Positions 9,873 to 18,124 of a DNA stretch of 64,000 nt are shown here, one piece after another. The notes beneath the pieces were generated by a model that worked only from the letters and a program-made list of their open reading frames with translations, was not told where the DNA came from and did not search any database. The translations under genes were made by a program, and so were the position numbers. Source of the stretch: Verrucomicrobiota bacterium (lineage in GTDB: Bacteria; Verrucomicrobiota; Verrucomicrobiia; Opitutales; Opitutaceae). The stretch's first letter is position 1. Every line of letters starts with the position of its first letter. The stretch spans positions 37,403-101,402 of the forward strand of contig JAFEGO010000017.1 of the NCBI GenBank assembly GCA_018239845.1, read 5' to 3'.

Positions 9873-10140
9873 CGGAGGGTCAGTGTGCGGAGGCCGGGCG
9901 CGGGCGCGCAATGCCAAGTGCAGGCATGACGCGCTGTCATCGTGCAAAATCCCCGGCCTCCCCCGGCCGGACCGTGCGAAGTGCAAGAATCGCAGCCGGG
10001 GCGAAATGGCGCAGCGTTTTTTAAATAGTTAAACACCAGCATGCTAAATCAGGAAAGCGGCTCCGGGCACGGGTTGTGCAAAAAGGCACCCACCTCAACG
10101 CGAGGCCCAACCTCAACTAAACCCAAACAAAGGAGATCCT

Positions 10141-10920
10141 ATGAAAACGAACCAGAAGAACCCCGCCCTGATTGCGCTCGTTTCCCTGCTCGCGCTCACC
10201 CCGTCCGCCACGCTCTTTGCGGCCGGAGCCGCGGCCACGGTCGGCTCGACCGTCAACACTGCGACCGGCGCGGTCAACGGCACCGTCCAAGGCGCCGTCG
10301 GCGCCGGCAGCACCACCACCAATCCTGCCTCGGCGATGGGCGCCTCGGCCTTCGGTTCGACCGGCGCCTCGGGCACCGGTGCGACCGTGGATGCCGCGGG
10401 CAATGTGATCCCCGGCGGGGCCAATGGCAGCGGCTCCGAATCCATGGGCATGCGCCGCGAGCGTCTCCAAGCGGAGGCCAATGGCTCGAACAGCGCCTCG
10501 GTCAACGCCAAGGGCGTCAATGCATCGGGCAGCAGCTCGGCCAGCGCCTCGTTTGACGCGACTCCTGCGGCCCGCTCGATCCGCACCGCGACCTTCGCGA
10601 CGCGTGATCAGGCGGAGACCGACGTGAAGGAAAGCATGAGCCAGGGCCATCGCGCCATGGTTGAGGCCAAGGAGCGCGCCGAGCGCCTCGACGACAAGGC
10701 CCGCGCCGACTTCAAGGCGGCGGCGAAGGAGGTCACCGTGCGCGAGCGTCAGCTGAAGGCCAGCGCGAAGGCCGCCGGCAAGGCCACCGCGGAAAATTGG
10801 GAAGCCGCCCGCGCCCAGCTGGCCGCCGACCAGGACGCCTATGCGCAGGCCGTCGCCCGCGCGCAGGCCCAGTCAGCGCAGGCTTCGGTCAGCGGCGCAG
10901 TCGAAGGCGGCAAGCGCTGA
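10141..10920 (+). CDS. Secreted Ala/Gly/Ser/Thr-rich protein with helical C-terminus
   Basis: A 259-residue protein with a signal peptide (about residues 1-28). A low-complexity region of Gly, Ala, Ser, Thr and Asn runs to about residue 140. A charged Ala-rich helical region (about 145-255) follows and probably forms a coiled coil. A strong ribosome site (AAAGGAG, 10129-10135) precedes ATG, and a good terminator follows, so it is likely well expressed as a single gene. No family is recognised. The 268 bp upstream hold no other gene that I can support. Confidence 0.75.
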   Translation: MKTNQKNPALIALVSLLALTPSATLFAAGAAATVGSTVNTATGAVNGTVQGAVGAGSTTTNPASAMGASAFGSTGASGTGATVDAAGNVIPGGANGSGSESMGMRRERLQAEANGSNSASVNAKGVNASGSSSASASFDATPAARSIRTATFATRDQAETDVKESMSQGHRAMVEAKERAERLDDKARADFKAAAKEVTVRERQLKASAKAAGKATAENWEAARAQLAADQDAYAQAVARAQAQSAQASVSGAVEGGKR

Positions 10921-10953
10921 GTGAGTCAGACCACCTGAACCTCGAAGTTCGGA

Positions 10954-10997
10954 CAAACCCACCCCGCGTGCCAGACGGCCGCGGGGTGTTTGTTTTT
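10954..10997 (+). terminator. Intrinsic terminator
   Basis: The arms around ACCCCGCG and CGCGGGGT form a stem that ends in TGTTTGTTTTT. It lies 33 bp after the stop of the secreted low-complexity protein. Confidence 0.8.
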
Positions 10998-11039
10998 GGG
11001 CATTGGCAAGGGCGCGGTGGTGGCGGAGGCTAGGGGCCG

Positions 11040-11399
11040 ATGAGCACGCTGAAAGTTTACACGTACGCCAACTGCGATACCTGCCGCCGCGCCGTGAAAT
11101 GGCTGCGCGCGGCCGGGCTGGCTTTCGAGGAGAAGCCGATCCGCGAGACGCCGCCGACGACCGCGGAGCTCAAGACGATGCTGGCCGCGCAGGACGGCGT
11201 GCTGCGGAAACTCTTCAACACCTCGGGCAAGGACTACCGCGACCAGCAGCTCGGCGAGAAGCTGCCGGGGCTGACCGAGGCGCAGGCCCTCACGCTGCTG
11301 GCCGGCAATGGGAATCTGGTGAAGCGCCCCTTTTTGCTCGGCTCGGGCGTCGGGCTCGTGGGCTTCGACGAAAAGGTCTGGGCGGCGGCGCTCAAGTAG
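11040..11399 (+). CDS. ArsC/Spx/YffB family protein
   Basis: A 119-residue thioredoxin-fold protein of the ArsC-like family. The N-terminal CDTC (Cys12, Cys15) gives a CxxC motif like Spx and some ArsC-like reductases. KRPFLL near residue 95 is the conserved strand with Arg. No arsenic genes are near, so arsenate reduction is not supported; a thiol-redox role is more likely. It is followed 7 bp later by a membrane protein gene, suggesting an operon. Confidence 0.85.
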   Translation: MSTLKVYTYANCDTCRRAVKWLRAAGLAFEEKPIRETPPTTAELKTMLAAQDGVLRKLFNTSGKDYRDQQLGEKLPGLTEAQALTLLAGNGNLVKRPFLLGSGVGLVGFDEKVWAAALK

Positions 11400-11406
11400 G
11401 TCCCCC

Positions 11407-11943
11407 ATGCCCGCCACCACCGCCCGCATCGAAGTTCGCCTGCGTGAGCTGGCGCAGCTTTTTAATTCGATGGACCCCTCGCCGTTCATCGACCGCGACC
11501 TCGATGCGAAGGCGGAGGAGTTCATCGTAAGCTGGGCGCGAGAGCACCCGACCGGGCATGAGTTTCAGCTCTCGATCCACCTCGCGACGGCGCCGGAGCC
11601 GGATCGGGCGGCGGGCGTCGAGGAGGCGGTGCGACACTACTTCAAGGCGCGGGCGGATATGAAGCGAAGCGAGTTTCGCCAGCTCATGCGGGTGGGGCGG
11701 CAGAGCCTGCTGGTCGGACTTTTGTTTTTGGCCGGCTGTCTCTTTCTCGCCGGGATGCTGGCGCCGAAGCTGGATTCGGCGACGGCGGCGGACATCGTGC
11801 GCGAAGGGCTGACCATTTTGGGCTGGGTGGCGATGTGGCGGCCGCTGCAGGTCTATCTTTACGACTGGTGGCCCCTGCAGGAGGAACAGCGGTTGTTCGC
11901 TCGCCTTGCGCGCCTACATGTGCGATTGATTGTGGCGAAATGA
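11407..11943 (+). CDS. Membrane protein of unknown function
   Basis: A 178-residue protein with a soluble N-terminal half and two membrane helices (about residues 97-117 and 133-150), followed by a basic tail (YLYDWWPLQEEQRLFARLARLHVRL is read around 150-174). I do not recognise a named family. Its stop overlaps the next start as ATGA, which indicates translational coupling. Confidence 0.72.
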   Translation: MPATTARIEVRLRELAQLFNSMDPSPFIDRDLDAKAEEFIVSWAREHPTGHEFQLSIHLATAPEPDRAAGVEEAVRHYFKARADMKRSEFRQLMRVGRQSLLVGLLFLAGCLFLAGMLAPKLDSATAADIVREGLTILGWVAMWRPLQVYLYDWWPLQEEQRLFARLARLHVRLIVAK

Positions 11944-12197
11944 GTGCCAAGTCCTTGAATCCTTTGCAGAATACCGTCCGCTGGCTGGGCGCGCACACGC
12001 GGTTTCCCGCGAGCCGCCTCGAGCGCCACGCGGAGGCCTTGCTGTGCGTGTCGGCGCTGGCCGCCGCCGAGGAGGCGGAGGAGCAGCAGCGGTTTTTGAT
12101 CAAATCCCGCGACCCGGCGCAGACCTCGGCGCTGAAGACGCACGCCCTGCTGCGTTCGCGCGTGCACTTCAAGTGCGACAACAGCGCGAAGGTGTAA
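11940..12197 (+). CDS. Small protein of unknown function
   Basis: An 85-residue protein starting at the ATG inside the ATGA overlap with the previous gene. It has an Ala/Glu-rich helix in the middle and no signal or membrane segment. The coupling and the terminator directly after it support a real gene; the function is unknown. Confidence 0.6.
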   Translation: MSAKSLNPLQNTVRWLGAHTRFPASRLERHAEALLCVSALAAAEEAEEQQRFLIKSRDPAQTSALKTHALLRSRVHFKCDNSAKV

Positions 12198-12199
12198 GA

Positions 12200-12235
12200 C
12201 TCTGCGGCGAGGATGCCGCAGCCACGTTTTTTGTA
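12200..12235 (+). terminator. Terminator made from a family B half repeat
   Basis: TGCGGC, GAGGAT and GCCGCA form a hairpin followed by GCCACG and TTTTTT. The sequence matches the right arm of the family B element at 13258-13318, so a single arm appears to act as an intrinsic terminator here. Confidence 0.7.
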
Positions 12236-12275
12236 ACTTTTGGATGGATGGGTGGGTATTGGAGGCAATCACCTC

Positions 12276-13217
12276 ATGAAAACCCATCTCTTATTCGTTG
12301 CGGCCGGCTTGCTGGCCCTCGCCCCTATTGCCGCGCAGGCCAAGATTGAGCGCGTGGTCGAAAAGACCTTCACCGTCCAGCCGGGCGGGACCCTGACAGT
12401 CGAGACGCAGGGCGGCGATGTCCGCATCCTGACCTCGAAGGACTCGACCGTGAAGGTCACCGCCAAGGAGAAGATCAAGGCCGGCTCGGAGAGCGAGGCC
12501 GACGAGCTGTTGAAAAAGCTCACGCTCACGATGGAGCAGGTGCCGGAGGGCGTCTCGGCGCTGGCGAAGTACGAAAAGCCCGTGAGCGGCTGGCGCTTCG
12601 GTTCCTGGCCGCCGGTGCAGGTGGATTTCATCGTGACGGTGCCGGCGAACTACAACGTCTCGCTCAAGACGACGGGCGGCGACATCAAGGTCCCGGAACT
12701 CGGGGGCAAGGTGTACGCCCGGACCTCCGGCGGCGATGTGACGCTCGGCAAGATCGCCGGCGAGATCGACGCGGGCACCTCGGGCGGCGACGTGCGCCTG
12801 ACCGAGGGCGGCGCGACGGTGCACCTCACCACGTCGGGCGGCGACATCCATGTGGACCGCGCCGTGGGTGCCACGGATTTGGATACGTCGGGCGGCGACA
12901 TCGTCATCAAATCGGTGGAAAACACGCTCCACGCCTCGACCAGCGGCGGCAATGTGACGGCCGGGATCATCGGCGCGCTTAAGGGCGAGTGCCGGCTGAG
13001 CACGTCGGGCGGCCGGGTGCGCGTGACGGTGGACAACGGCACGGCCTTTGACCTCAACGCCTCGACCAGCGGCGGCGTAGTCGATGCGACCGGGCTGACG
13101 ATCACGATTGAAAAAGGCCGGGTGAGCCGCAGCAAACTCGAGGGCAAGGTCAACGGCGGCGGCCCGCTGCTGAAGCTGCGCTCGAGCGGCGGAGACATCT
13201 CGGTGCAGACGCGCTGA
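12276..13217 (+). CDS. DUF4097-like secreted beta-repeat protein
   Basis: A 313-residue protein with a signal peptide (MKTHLLFVAAGLLALAPIAA) and then repeated TSGGD-type units about 18-23 residues apart, e.g. TSGGDVTLGKI, TSGGDVRLTEG, TSGGDIHVDRA. The pattern predicts a right-handed beta-solenoid like DUF4097/DUF4098 proteins, probably at the cell surface or in the periplasm. GGAGG at 12260-12264 serves as the ribosome site. The role is unknown. Confidence 0.85.
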   Translation: MKTHLLFVAAGLLALAPIAAQAKIERVVEKTFTVQPGGTLTVETQGGDVRILTSKDSTVKVTAKEKIKAGSESEADELLKKLTLTMEQVPEGVSALAKYEKPVSGWRFGSWPPVQVDFIVTVPANYNVSLKTTGGDIKVPELGGKVYARTSGGDVTLGKIAGEIDAGTSGGDVRLTEGGATVHLTTSGGDIHVDRAVGATDLDTSGGDIVIKSVENTLHASTSGGNVTAGIIGALKGECRLSTSGGRVRVTVDNGTAFDLNASTSGGVVDATGLTITIEKGRVSRSKLEGKVNGGGPLLKLRSSGGDISVQTR

Positions 13218-13257
13218 GCGTGGGACGAACGAACATTGAACTTTGAAGGTTTGAAAT

Positions 13258-13318
13258 AGTGGCTGCGGCGTCCCGCAGCAGGGATCGAAAACTCTGCGGC
13301 GAGGACGCCGCAGCCACT
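13258..13318. repeat. Family B paired hairpin (GCTGCGGCGTCC type)
   Basis: Left arm AGTGGCTGCGGCGTCCCGCAGC and its near-complement at 13292-13318. Each arm can also fold on itself (GCTGCGG/CCGCAGC). It lies in a 218-bp gene-free gap, just after a run of GAAC/TTGAA words (13228-13255). Confidence 0.85.
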
Positions 13319-13371
13319 GGGGGGCGCTTTGCTATGACGCCTGTACGAAGGAGTGTCGGGATCGGCTTGGG

Positions 13372-13426
13372 GTAGCGCAGGCGTCCAGCCTGCAAAAGTA
13401 GTGGCAGGCGAGGACGCCTGCGCTAC
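13372..13426. repeat. Family B paired hairpin (GCAGGCGTCC type)
   Basis: GTAGCGCAGGCGTCC with its inverted partner ending GGACGCCTGCGCTAC, 10 bp before tatD. The same type recurs at 50595-50652 and 52232-52285. Confidence 0.88.
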
Positions 13427-13435
13427 TTTGTCGGC

Positions 13436-14236
13436 ATGGGCTTGATTGATACGCACACGCATCTCGAATCGTTTTCCCGCCAGGGTACGCTGGCGGGTGC
13501 GCTCACCCGGGCCAAGGAGGCCGGGGTGGAAGCGATGATCACGATTGGGACGTCGCCCGATGACTGGGCGCCCTATCGTGAGATCGCGGAGAAAAACCCG
13601 GGCTTCGTGCACTACACCGTCGGGCTGCATCCCTGTTCCGTGGAGGAGGATTGGGCGCAGGCGGTGGCGCATATTGAGGGATTTTGGACCAACGGCCCGA
13701 AGCCCGTGGCGCTCGGGGAGTGCGGGCTCGACCGGTTTCATTTGCCGAAGGACAACGCGGAGCAGGCGGCGCGGATCTTTGCGTGGCAGCGGGCGGCTTT
13801 TGAAGCGCAGCTCGCCATCGTGAAGCGGCTGGGGTGCCCGGTGGTGGTGCATTCGCGCGGGGCATTTCAGGAGTGCGTCGATATGATCGACGCGAGCGGC
13901 GTGGCCTGGGAGCGGGTGGTGTTTCACTGCTTCACGGAGAACGAGGCCGAGATGGCCGAGCTGACGCGGCGGGGCGGCTACGGTTCGTTCACCGGCATCA
14001 TCACCTACAAGACCGCGGGCAATGTGCGCGCGGCGGCCAAGGCACAGGGCTTGGCGCGGCTGATGATCGAGACCGATGCACCCTACCTCACGCCGATGCC
14101 GCACCGCGGAAAGCCCAACGAGCCGGCATTTGTGCGGCATACGGCGGAGTTTGCCGCGAAGGAGGTCTTTGGCGTGAGCGCGGAGGAATTTGCGGCGGTG
14201 ACCACGGCGAATGCGCGGCGGTTTTTCGGGATCTAA
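13436..14236 (+). CDS. tatD: TatD family deoxyribonuclease
   Basis: A 266-residue metal-dependent hydrolase with a TIM-barrel fold. It has DTHTHLE at the N-terminus, GECGLD in the middle, VVHSRGA, and ETDAPYLTP near the C-terminus, covering the metal ligands of TatD nucleases. TatD enzymes act as 3'-5' exonucleases or DNases in the cytoplasm. Length agrees with the family (about 260). It is convergent with the HPr gene across a long hairpin. Confidence 0.93.
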   Translation: MGLIDTHTHLESFSRQGTLAGALTRAKEAGVEAMITIGTSPDDWAPYREIAEKNPGFVHYTVGLHPCSVEEDWAQAVAHIEGFWTNGPKPVALGECGLDRFHLPKDNAEQAARIFAWQRAAFEAQLAIVKRLGCPVVVHSRGAFQECVDMIDASGVAWERVVFHCFTENEAEMAELTRRGGYGSFTGIITYKTAGNVRAAAKAQGLARLMIETDAPYLTPMPHRGKPNEPAFVRHTAEFAAKEVFGVSAEEFAAVTTANARRFFGI

Positions 14237-14237
14237 G

Positions 14238-14318
14238 AACCACGAAACACACGAACTACACGAAAACAGAAAAACCGGCCAAGAGGCCGGTTTCGTGTGT
14301 TTAGTGTATTTCGTGGTT
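14238..14318. repeat. Family C hairpin between tatD and ptsH, with nested terminator-like stem
   Basis: The arms contain three CACGAA-type units (CACGAAACA, CACGAACTA, CACGAAAAC) and a near-complementary right arm. The centre holds a separate stem AACCGGCC-aaga-GGCCGGTT. Its position between two convergent genes suits a bidirectional terminator. Confidence 0.85.
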
Positions 14319-14325
14319 ATCTGAC

Positions 14326-14625
14326 TCAGGCCTCGTCGAACTTGCGGGTGAAGAGCTGCTCGAGCTCGGTGAGCATCGAGGGGGCGTCTTCGCCGGTGAC
14401 CAGGAACTTGACCTTCGAGCCCTTGCCGGCGGCCAGCATCATGAGGCCCATGATGCTCTTGCCGTTGACCTGCTCCTCGTCCTTTTCGACGAAGACCTCG
14501 GCTTTGAACTTGTTGGTGATGCGCACGATCATCGCCGCCGGACGCGCGTGGATGCCCATCTTGTTCTGCACCACCAGCTCTTTGACGAGTTGTTGGGCGG
14601 AGGGCGTGGCGTCACTTGGGTTCAT
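14326..14625 (-). CDS. ptsH: HPr phosphocarrier protein
   Basis: A 99-residue HPr. GIHARPA carries the phosphorylatable His (residue 26), and NGKSIMGLMML carries the regulatory Ser (residue 57) used where HPr kinase/phosphatase is present. There is a 12-residue N-terminal extension compared with E. coli HPr (85). No other PTS gene lies in the window, so the role may be regulatory rather than sugar transport. It is divergent from kdsB with 84 bp between starts. Confidence 0.92.
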   Translation of the reverse strand: MNPSDATPSAQQLVKELVVQNKMGIHARPAAMIVRITNKFKAEVFVEKDEEQVNGKSIMGLMMLAAGKGSKVKFLVTGEDAPSMLTELEQLFTRKFDEA

Positions 14626-14709
14626 TGGATGGCTTTAAAAAGGACCGGCGTAAATCCGGCATGCGGGCACGGCTTGCAACTTAAAAACCGAGCCTCATTA
14701 TGCAAGTCG

Positions 14710-15459
14710 ATGAGTACCACAGCTATCATCGTGCCATGTCGGCTTGAGTCTACCCGGTTCCCCCGCAAGCTTTTACATCAGATCAAGGGTCGGCCATTAT
14801 TGTTGTGGGTGGCCGAGCGGATCGCCCGGGAAGCCCCGGAATTTCCGCTCTGGTTTGCCGTCGATCACCCGTTGCTAGGGGATTGCGTGACGCAGGCAGG
14901 GTTCAAGGCGATCCTGACCGACTCGGCCCACCAGAGCGGCACCGATCGCATCGCCGAGGCCAACCGCACGGTGAAGGCCACGCATGTCATTAATGTCCAG
15001 GCGGATGAGCCGTTGGTCACAAGCGGGCAGCTGCGGGCGTTGGCGGGGCTGCTGGCTGGCGGAGCGCCAATGGCCACGCTGGTGACGCCCTTCAAGCGGG
15101 CGGCCGATTTTGAGAACCCCAACCAAGTGAAGGTTGTGCTGCGGCGCGACGGGCGGGCGCTGTATTTTTCGCGTTCGCGGATGCCGTATCCCCGCGATCT
15201 CGGTGGGACGGTGAGCGACGCCTGGGTCCAGGCCAACCCCTGCTACAAGCACCTCGGGCTCTACGCCTACCAGGCGGACCTGTTGCAGAATTTCGCCAAG
15301 CTGCCGCCGGGGCGCTACGAAGTGGTGGAAAAACTGGAGCAGCTCCGCGTGCTCGAAAACGGCTACGACATCGCTTGCGCCGTCACGGAAGACCCGACCA
15401 TCGGTGTGGATACGCCGGAGGATGCGGTGAAGTTTGAGCAGTGGTTGGGCGGAGCGTGA
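14710..15459 (+). CDS. kdsB: 3-deoxy-manno-octulosonate cytidylyltransferase
   Basis: A 249-residue CMP-KDO synthetase, which activates KDO with CTP for lipopolysaccharide core synthesis in the cytoplasm. The N-terminal IIVPCRLESTRFPRKLL holds the nucleotide-binding signature. NVQADEP, the YFSRSRMPYPR stretch and the GVDTPEDA end are typical. The start at 14710 gives the standard N-terminus. Its presence supports an LPS-bearing outer membrane. Confidence 0.94.
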   Translation: MSTTAIIVPCRLESTRFPRKLLHQIKGRPLLLWVAERIAREAPEFPLWFAVDHPLLGDCVTQAGFKAILTDSAHQSGTDRIAEANRTVKATHVINVQADEPLVTSGQLRALAGLLAGGAPMATLVTPFKRAADFENPNQVKVVLRRDGRALYFSRSRMPYPRDLGGTVSDAWVQANPCYKHLGLYAYQADLLQNFAKLPPGRYEVVEKLEQLRVLENGYDIACAVTEDPTIGVDTPEDAVKFEQWLGGA

Positions 15460-15470
15460 AGTAAGGAGCT

Positions 15471-15531
15471 GTGGGTCGGGCTTTACGCCCCATATCCGAT
15501 TCCCCGCAGTCGGGCGTAAAGTCCGACCCAC
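15471..15531. repeat. Family B paired hairpin (GTCGGGCTTTACGCCC type)
   Basis: GTGGGTCGGGCTTTACGCCC and its inverted partner GGGCGTAAAGTCCGACCCAC. It lies between the convergent kdsB and an unknown gene. Confidence 0.85.
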
Positions 15532-15555
15532 ACTTGATCCATTTCGATCCCTCGA

Positions 15556-16158
15556 TCACAGCGACCAGCGCGTGACGGAGGTGATCCACATCACTTCGCA
15601 GCTGTGGCCGCCGGTGTCGGTACGGCTGAGCGAGGAGGTCCAGTGATAGCCGTCGGGCTTGGTGATGGAGACGAGGTAGCCCTCGAGTTTCACGAGTTCG
15701 TGGCGACGCACGGCGAGCAGCGTGTCGCGCACGGTGTCGTCGGCGGGGAGGCAGTGGGTGTTGGCGGAATGGGAACTCATCTCCGCAGGATCGAGCGGCG
15801 GCCCGTCGCCGGACCAGCGGAACTCGTACCAGCGGGCCGACTGGCTGATGGAGAGCTCGTTGAGGACCGAGGCGATCGACATCGGGCCCCAGCCGAGGGC
15901 GAGATCGACGGGCGCGAGCGGGGCCGCGTCGTCGTAGCGGTAGCGCTCGCGCCCGAGCACGACGGCCGTGATCGAGTAACGGGCGAGCGGCGTGATCGTG
16001 TAGCCGTCATGCGGGAAAGGCTTGGGCAGGGCAGCGTCGGTCTGCACCGGCTCGGCGGGCGCCGGGATGCCGCGCCATTTGGCCGCGGGCTCATGCAGCC
16101 ACAGCCACGCAGCAATCGCGAGGAGGGCGAGCACGGCGGCGATTTTCACGCGGCGCAT
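15556..16158 (-). CDS. Membrane-anchored protein of unknown function
   Basis: A 200-residue protein with one N-terminal helix (about residues 5-22, AAVLALLAIAAWLWL), followed by a Pro-rich linker and a soluble domain probably in the periplasm. Segments such as VDLALGWGPMS and YHWTSSLSRTDTGGHSCEVMWI recur in uncharacterised proteins as far as I recall, but I cannot assign a function. It sits about 30 bp downstream of a small membrane protein gene on the same strand. Confidence 0.72.
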   Translation of the reverse strand: MRRVKIAAVLALLAIAAWLWLHEPAAKWRGIPAPAEPVQTDAALPKPFPHDGYTITPLARYSITAVVLGRERYRYDDAAPLAPVDLALGWGPMSIASVLNELSISQSARWYEFRWSGDGPPLDPAEMSSHSANTHCLPADDTVRDTLLAVRRHELVKLEGYLVSITKPDGYHWTSSLSRTDTGGHSCEVMWITSVTRWSL

Positions 16159-16191
16159 GGGCGGAAAACAGCGCGCGGGCGGACGTGCGGC

Positions 16192-16530
16192 TCAGCGGTC
16201 GGGCTGAAGAAAACCGCCGATCACGGGCAGGGGCCGGCCGCGGCCTTGGGCGGCGTTGACGATCCCGAGGATGGCGAGCACGAGTAGGCCGAGGTCGAGC
16301 AGCCACTCCAAGCCGCTGAGGTTGTAGGGGAGCAGGCGGACGATCACCCCGACGACGAGTGTGGCGAGAAACAGTGTGAGGCCCTGGTAGGCGTGGAAGC
16401 GCGCGAACTTCGAGTCCTTGGCGGCGAGCAGTGGGATGAGAAACAAAATCCAGAGATAGGAGATGACGGCGAAGGCCTTGTTCTTCTCCACGTCGGCGCT
16501 GTCGAAGACGACTTCAGGGGTGTTGCTCAT
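16192..16530 (-). CDS. DUF4870/Tic20-like small membrane protein
   Basis: A 112-residue protein. After a short N-terminus come membrane helices at about 20-35 (AVISYLWILFLIPLL), 51-67 and 77-93, with the FARFHAYQGLTLFL motif that marks the DUF4870/Tic20-like family. The start at 16530 was chosen because the longer frame reads into a repeat. Function unknown. Confidence 0.82.
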   Translation of the reverse strand: MSNTPEVVFDSADVEKNKAFAVISYLWILFLIPLLAAKDSKFARFHAYQGLTLFLATLVVGVIVRLLPYNLSGLEWLLDLGLLVLAILGIVNAAQGRGRPLPVIGGFLQPDR

Positions 16531-16595
16531 GGTGCGGCTGAGTCTGGCCGCGAGCGGAAAATTGCCGAGAGAAAAGCAGGTGCCGAGAAAGCTCA

Positions 16596-16678
16596 AACCA
16601 CGGATGGACACGAATGCACACGGATAGACCAAGGCATAACAGGTATTTATCCGTGTGCATTCGTGTCCATCCGTGGTT
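16596..16678. repeat. Family C hairpin, 10-bp units
   Basis: The arms of about 32 bp consist of CACGGATGGA, CACGAATGCA and CACGGATAGA units and their complement. It lies between carA and the DUF4870 gene on the minus strand. Confidence 0.9.
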
Positions 16679-16740
16679 AAAAGAGTCCACGGCGCGCACT
16701 CGAGGGCCGCGCGTGATTTGCAATCCAGTCCGCGAAGGGC

Positions 16741-17913
16741 TCAGATCTTCCCGGCCTTGCGGGCTTCGATCATGCGGTAGAAGTCCGTGAAGAGCGGGTC
16801 GGCGTCGTTGGGGCCGGGGGCGGCCTCGGGGTGGTACTGCACGCTGAAGATCGGGAGCGTCTTGTGGCGCAGGCCCTCGACGGTCTGGTCGTTGAGGTTG
16901 ATCTCGGTGACCATGGCGCCGGTCTTCTCAAGGGACTTCGGGTCGGTCGCGAAACCGTGGTTCTGCGCCGTGATCGAGACCTTGCCGGTCTCGAGGTTTT
17001 TCACGGGCTGGTTGCCGCCGCGGTGGCCGAACTTGAGCTTGAAGGTCGTGCCGCCGAGCGCGTGCGTGAGCATCTGGTGGCCGAGGCAGATGCCGAAGAT
17101 CGGGAAGTCCGGGATCAGGCCCGTGACGGTCTTATGGATGTAGGGCAGGGCGGCCGGGTCGCCGGGGCCGTTGGAGAGGAAGACGCCGTCGGGTTTGTGC
17201 TCGCGGATCTGCTCGTGGGTCGCGGTGGCGGGGAAGACCTGCACCTCGAAGCCGTGGCGAACGAGCTTGCGGAAGATGGTGTGCTTGGCGCCGTAGTCGA
17301 AGGCGGCGATGCGGAACTTCTTCGCGGGCACGCCGGGGGCGTTCATCGTGGTGCCGACGGGGAAGTACGCGGGGTTGTGGTTCTCGGGGGCATCGCCGCG
17401 CCAGAGGTAGGGCTCGCGGCAGGTGACGTCCTTCACGTAGTCGCTGCCGGCCATGTCGCGCCAGCCGCGCGCGCGGGCGATTGCCTCGTCGTCGCTGATC
17501 GGAAGGGTGCTGAGGCAGGACTTCATCGCGCCATCCACCCGGAGCTTTTTCGTGAGCGCGCGGGTGTCGATTTCGCTCAGGCCGGGGATGCCGTGCTTGC
17601 GCAGGTAATCGGGGAGGGAGATGCGGCTGCGCCAGTTGGAGACGATGGGGGAGACCTCGCGGACGACGAAGCCGGCGCACTTCGGGCCGGAGGATTCCTC
17701 GTCCTCGGGCGAGAGGCCGTAGTTGCCGATCTGCACGGCGGTCATCGTGACGATCTGGCCGAAGTACGAGGGATCGGTGAGGATCTCCTGGTAGCCGGTC
17801 ATGGAGGTGTTGAACACGCACTCGCCGGCGATGGTGGCATCGGCGCCAAAGGCGAGGCCGCGAAACACACTGCCGTCTTCGAGGGCGAGAACTCCGGGTT
17901 TGGACGTGGACAT
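16741..17913 (-). CDS. carA: Carbamoyl-phosphate synthase small subunit
   Basis: A 390-residue glutamine amidotransferase subunit that supplies ammonia to CarB for carbamoyl phosphate (arginine and pyrimidine synthesis). The N-terminal CarA domain is followed by a class I GATase domain with the nucleophile in GICLGHQ (Cys276) and the catalytic pair in QYHPEAAPG. Length agrees with E. coli CarA (382). carB is not adjacent. The 211-bp gap upstream is shared with the divergent lysine aminomutase gene. Confidence 0.95.
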   Translation of the reverse strand: MSTSKPGVLALEDGSVFRGLAFGADATIAGECVFNTSMTGYQEILTDPSYFGQIVTMTAVQIGNYGLSPEDEESSGPKCAGFVVREVSPIVSNWRSRISLPDYLRKHGIPGLSEIDTRALTKKLRVDGAMKSCLSTLPISDDEAIARARGWRDMAGSDYVKDVTCREPYLWRGDAPENHNPAYFPVGTTMNAPGVPAKKFRIAAFDYGAKHTIFRKLVRHGFEVQVFPATATHEQIREHKPDGVFLSNGPGDPAALPYIHKTVTGLIPDFPIFGICLGHQMLTHALGGTTFKLKFGHRGGNQPVKNLETGKVSITAQNHGFATDPKSLEKTGAMVTEINLNDQTVEGLRHKTLPIFSVQYHPEAAPGPNDADPLFTDFYRMIEARKAGKI

Positions 17914-18049
17914 TAAAGTCTGACGAAAAAGGCTCCGGGGACCTCTGCCAAGGGGAATCCCATGGCTGACGATTTTTTGCCCCGGCAGGGCTCCCTTATC
18001 TGTGGCTTAAAAGGCCGCAGCCGGGGCGCGGCCTGATGTAAATCATGGC

Positions 18050-18071
18050 AGATTACCCCATTAGGTAATCT
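18050..18071. promoter_or_regulatory. Palindrome upstream of lysine 2,3-aminomutase
   Basis: AGATTACC and GGTAATCT flank a 6-bp centre. The site lies 53 bp before the aminomutase start and in the divergent gap with carA. A TTGACA at 18083-18088 follows, without a convincing -10 box. It could be an operator; no regulator is assigned. Confidence 0.4.
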
Positions 18072-18124
18072 TGCGCGGCAGTTTGACAGGGCCCGGGGGT
18101 GTTAATACCCCTTGTAGCTCTCAA

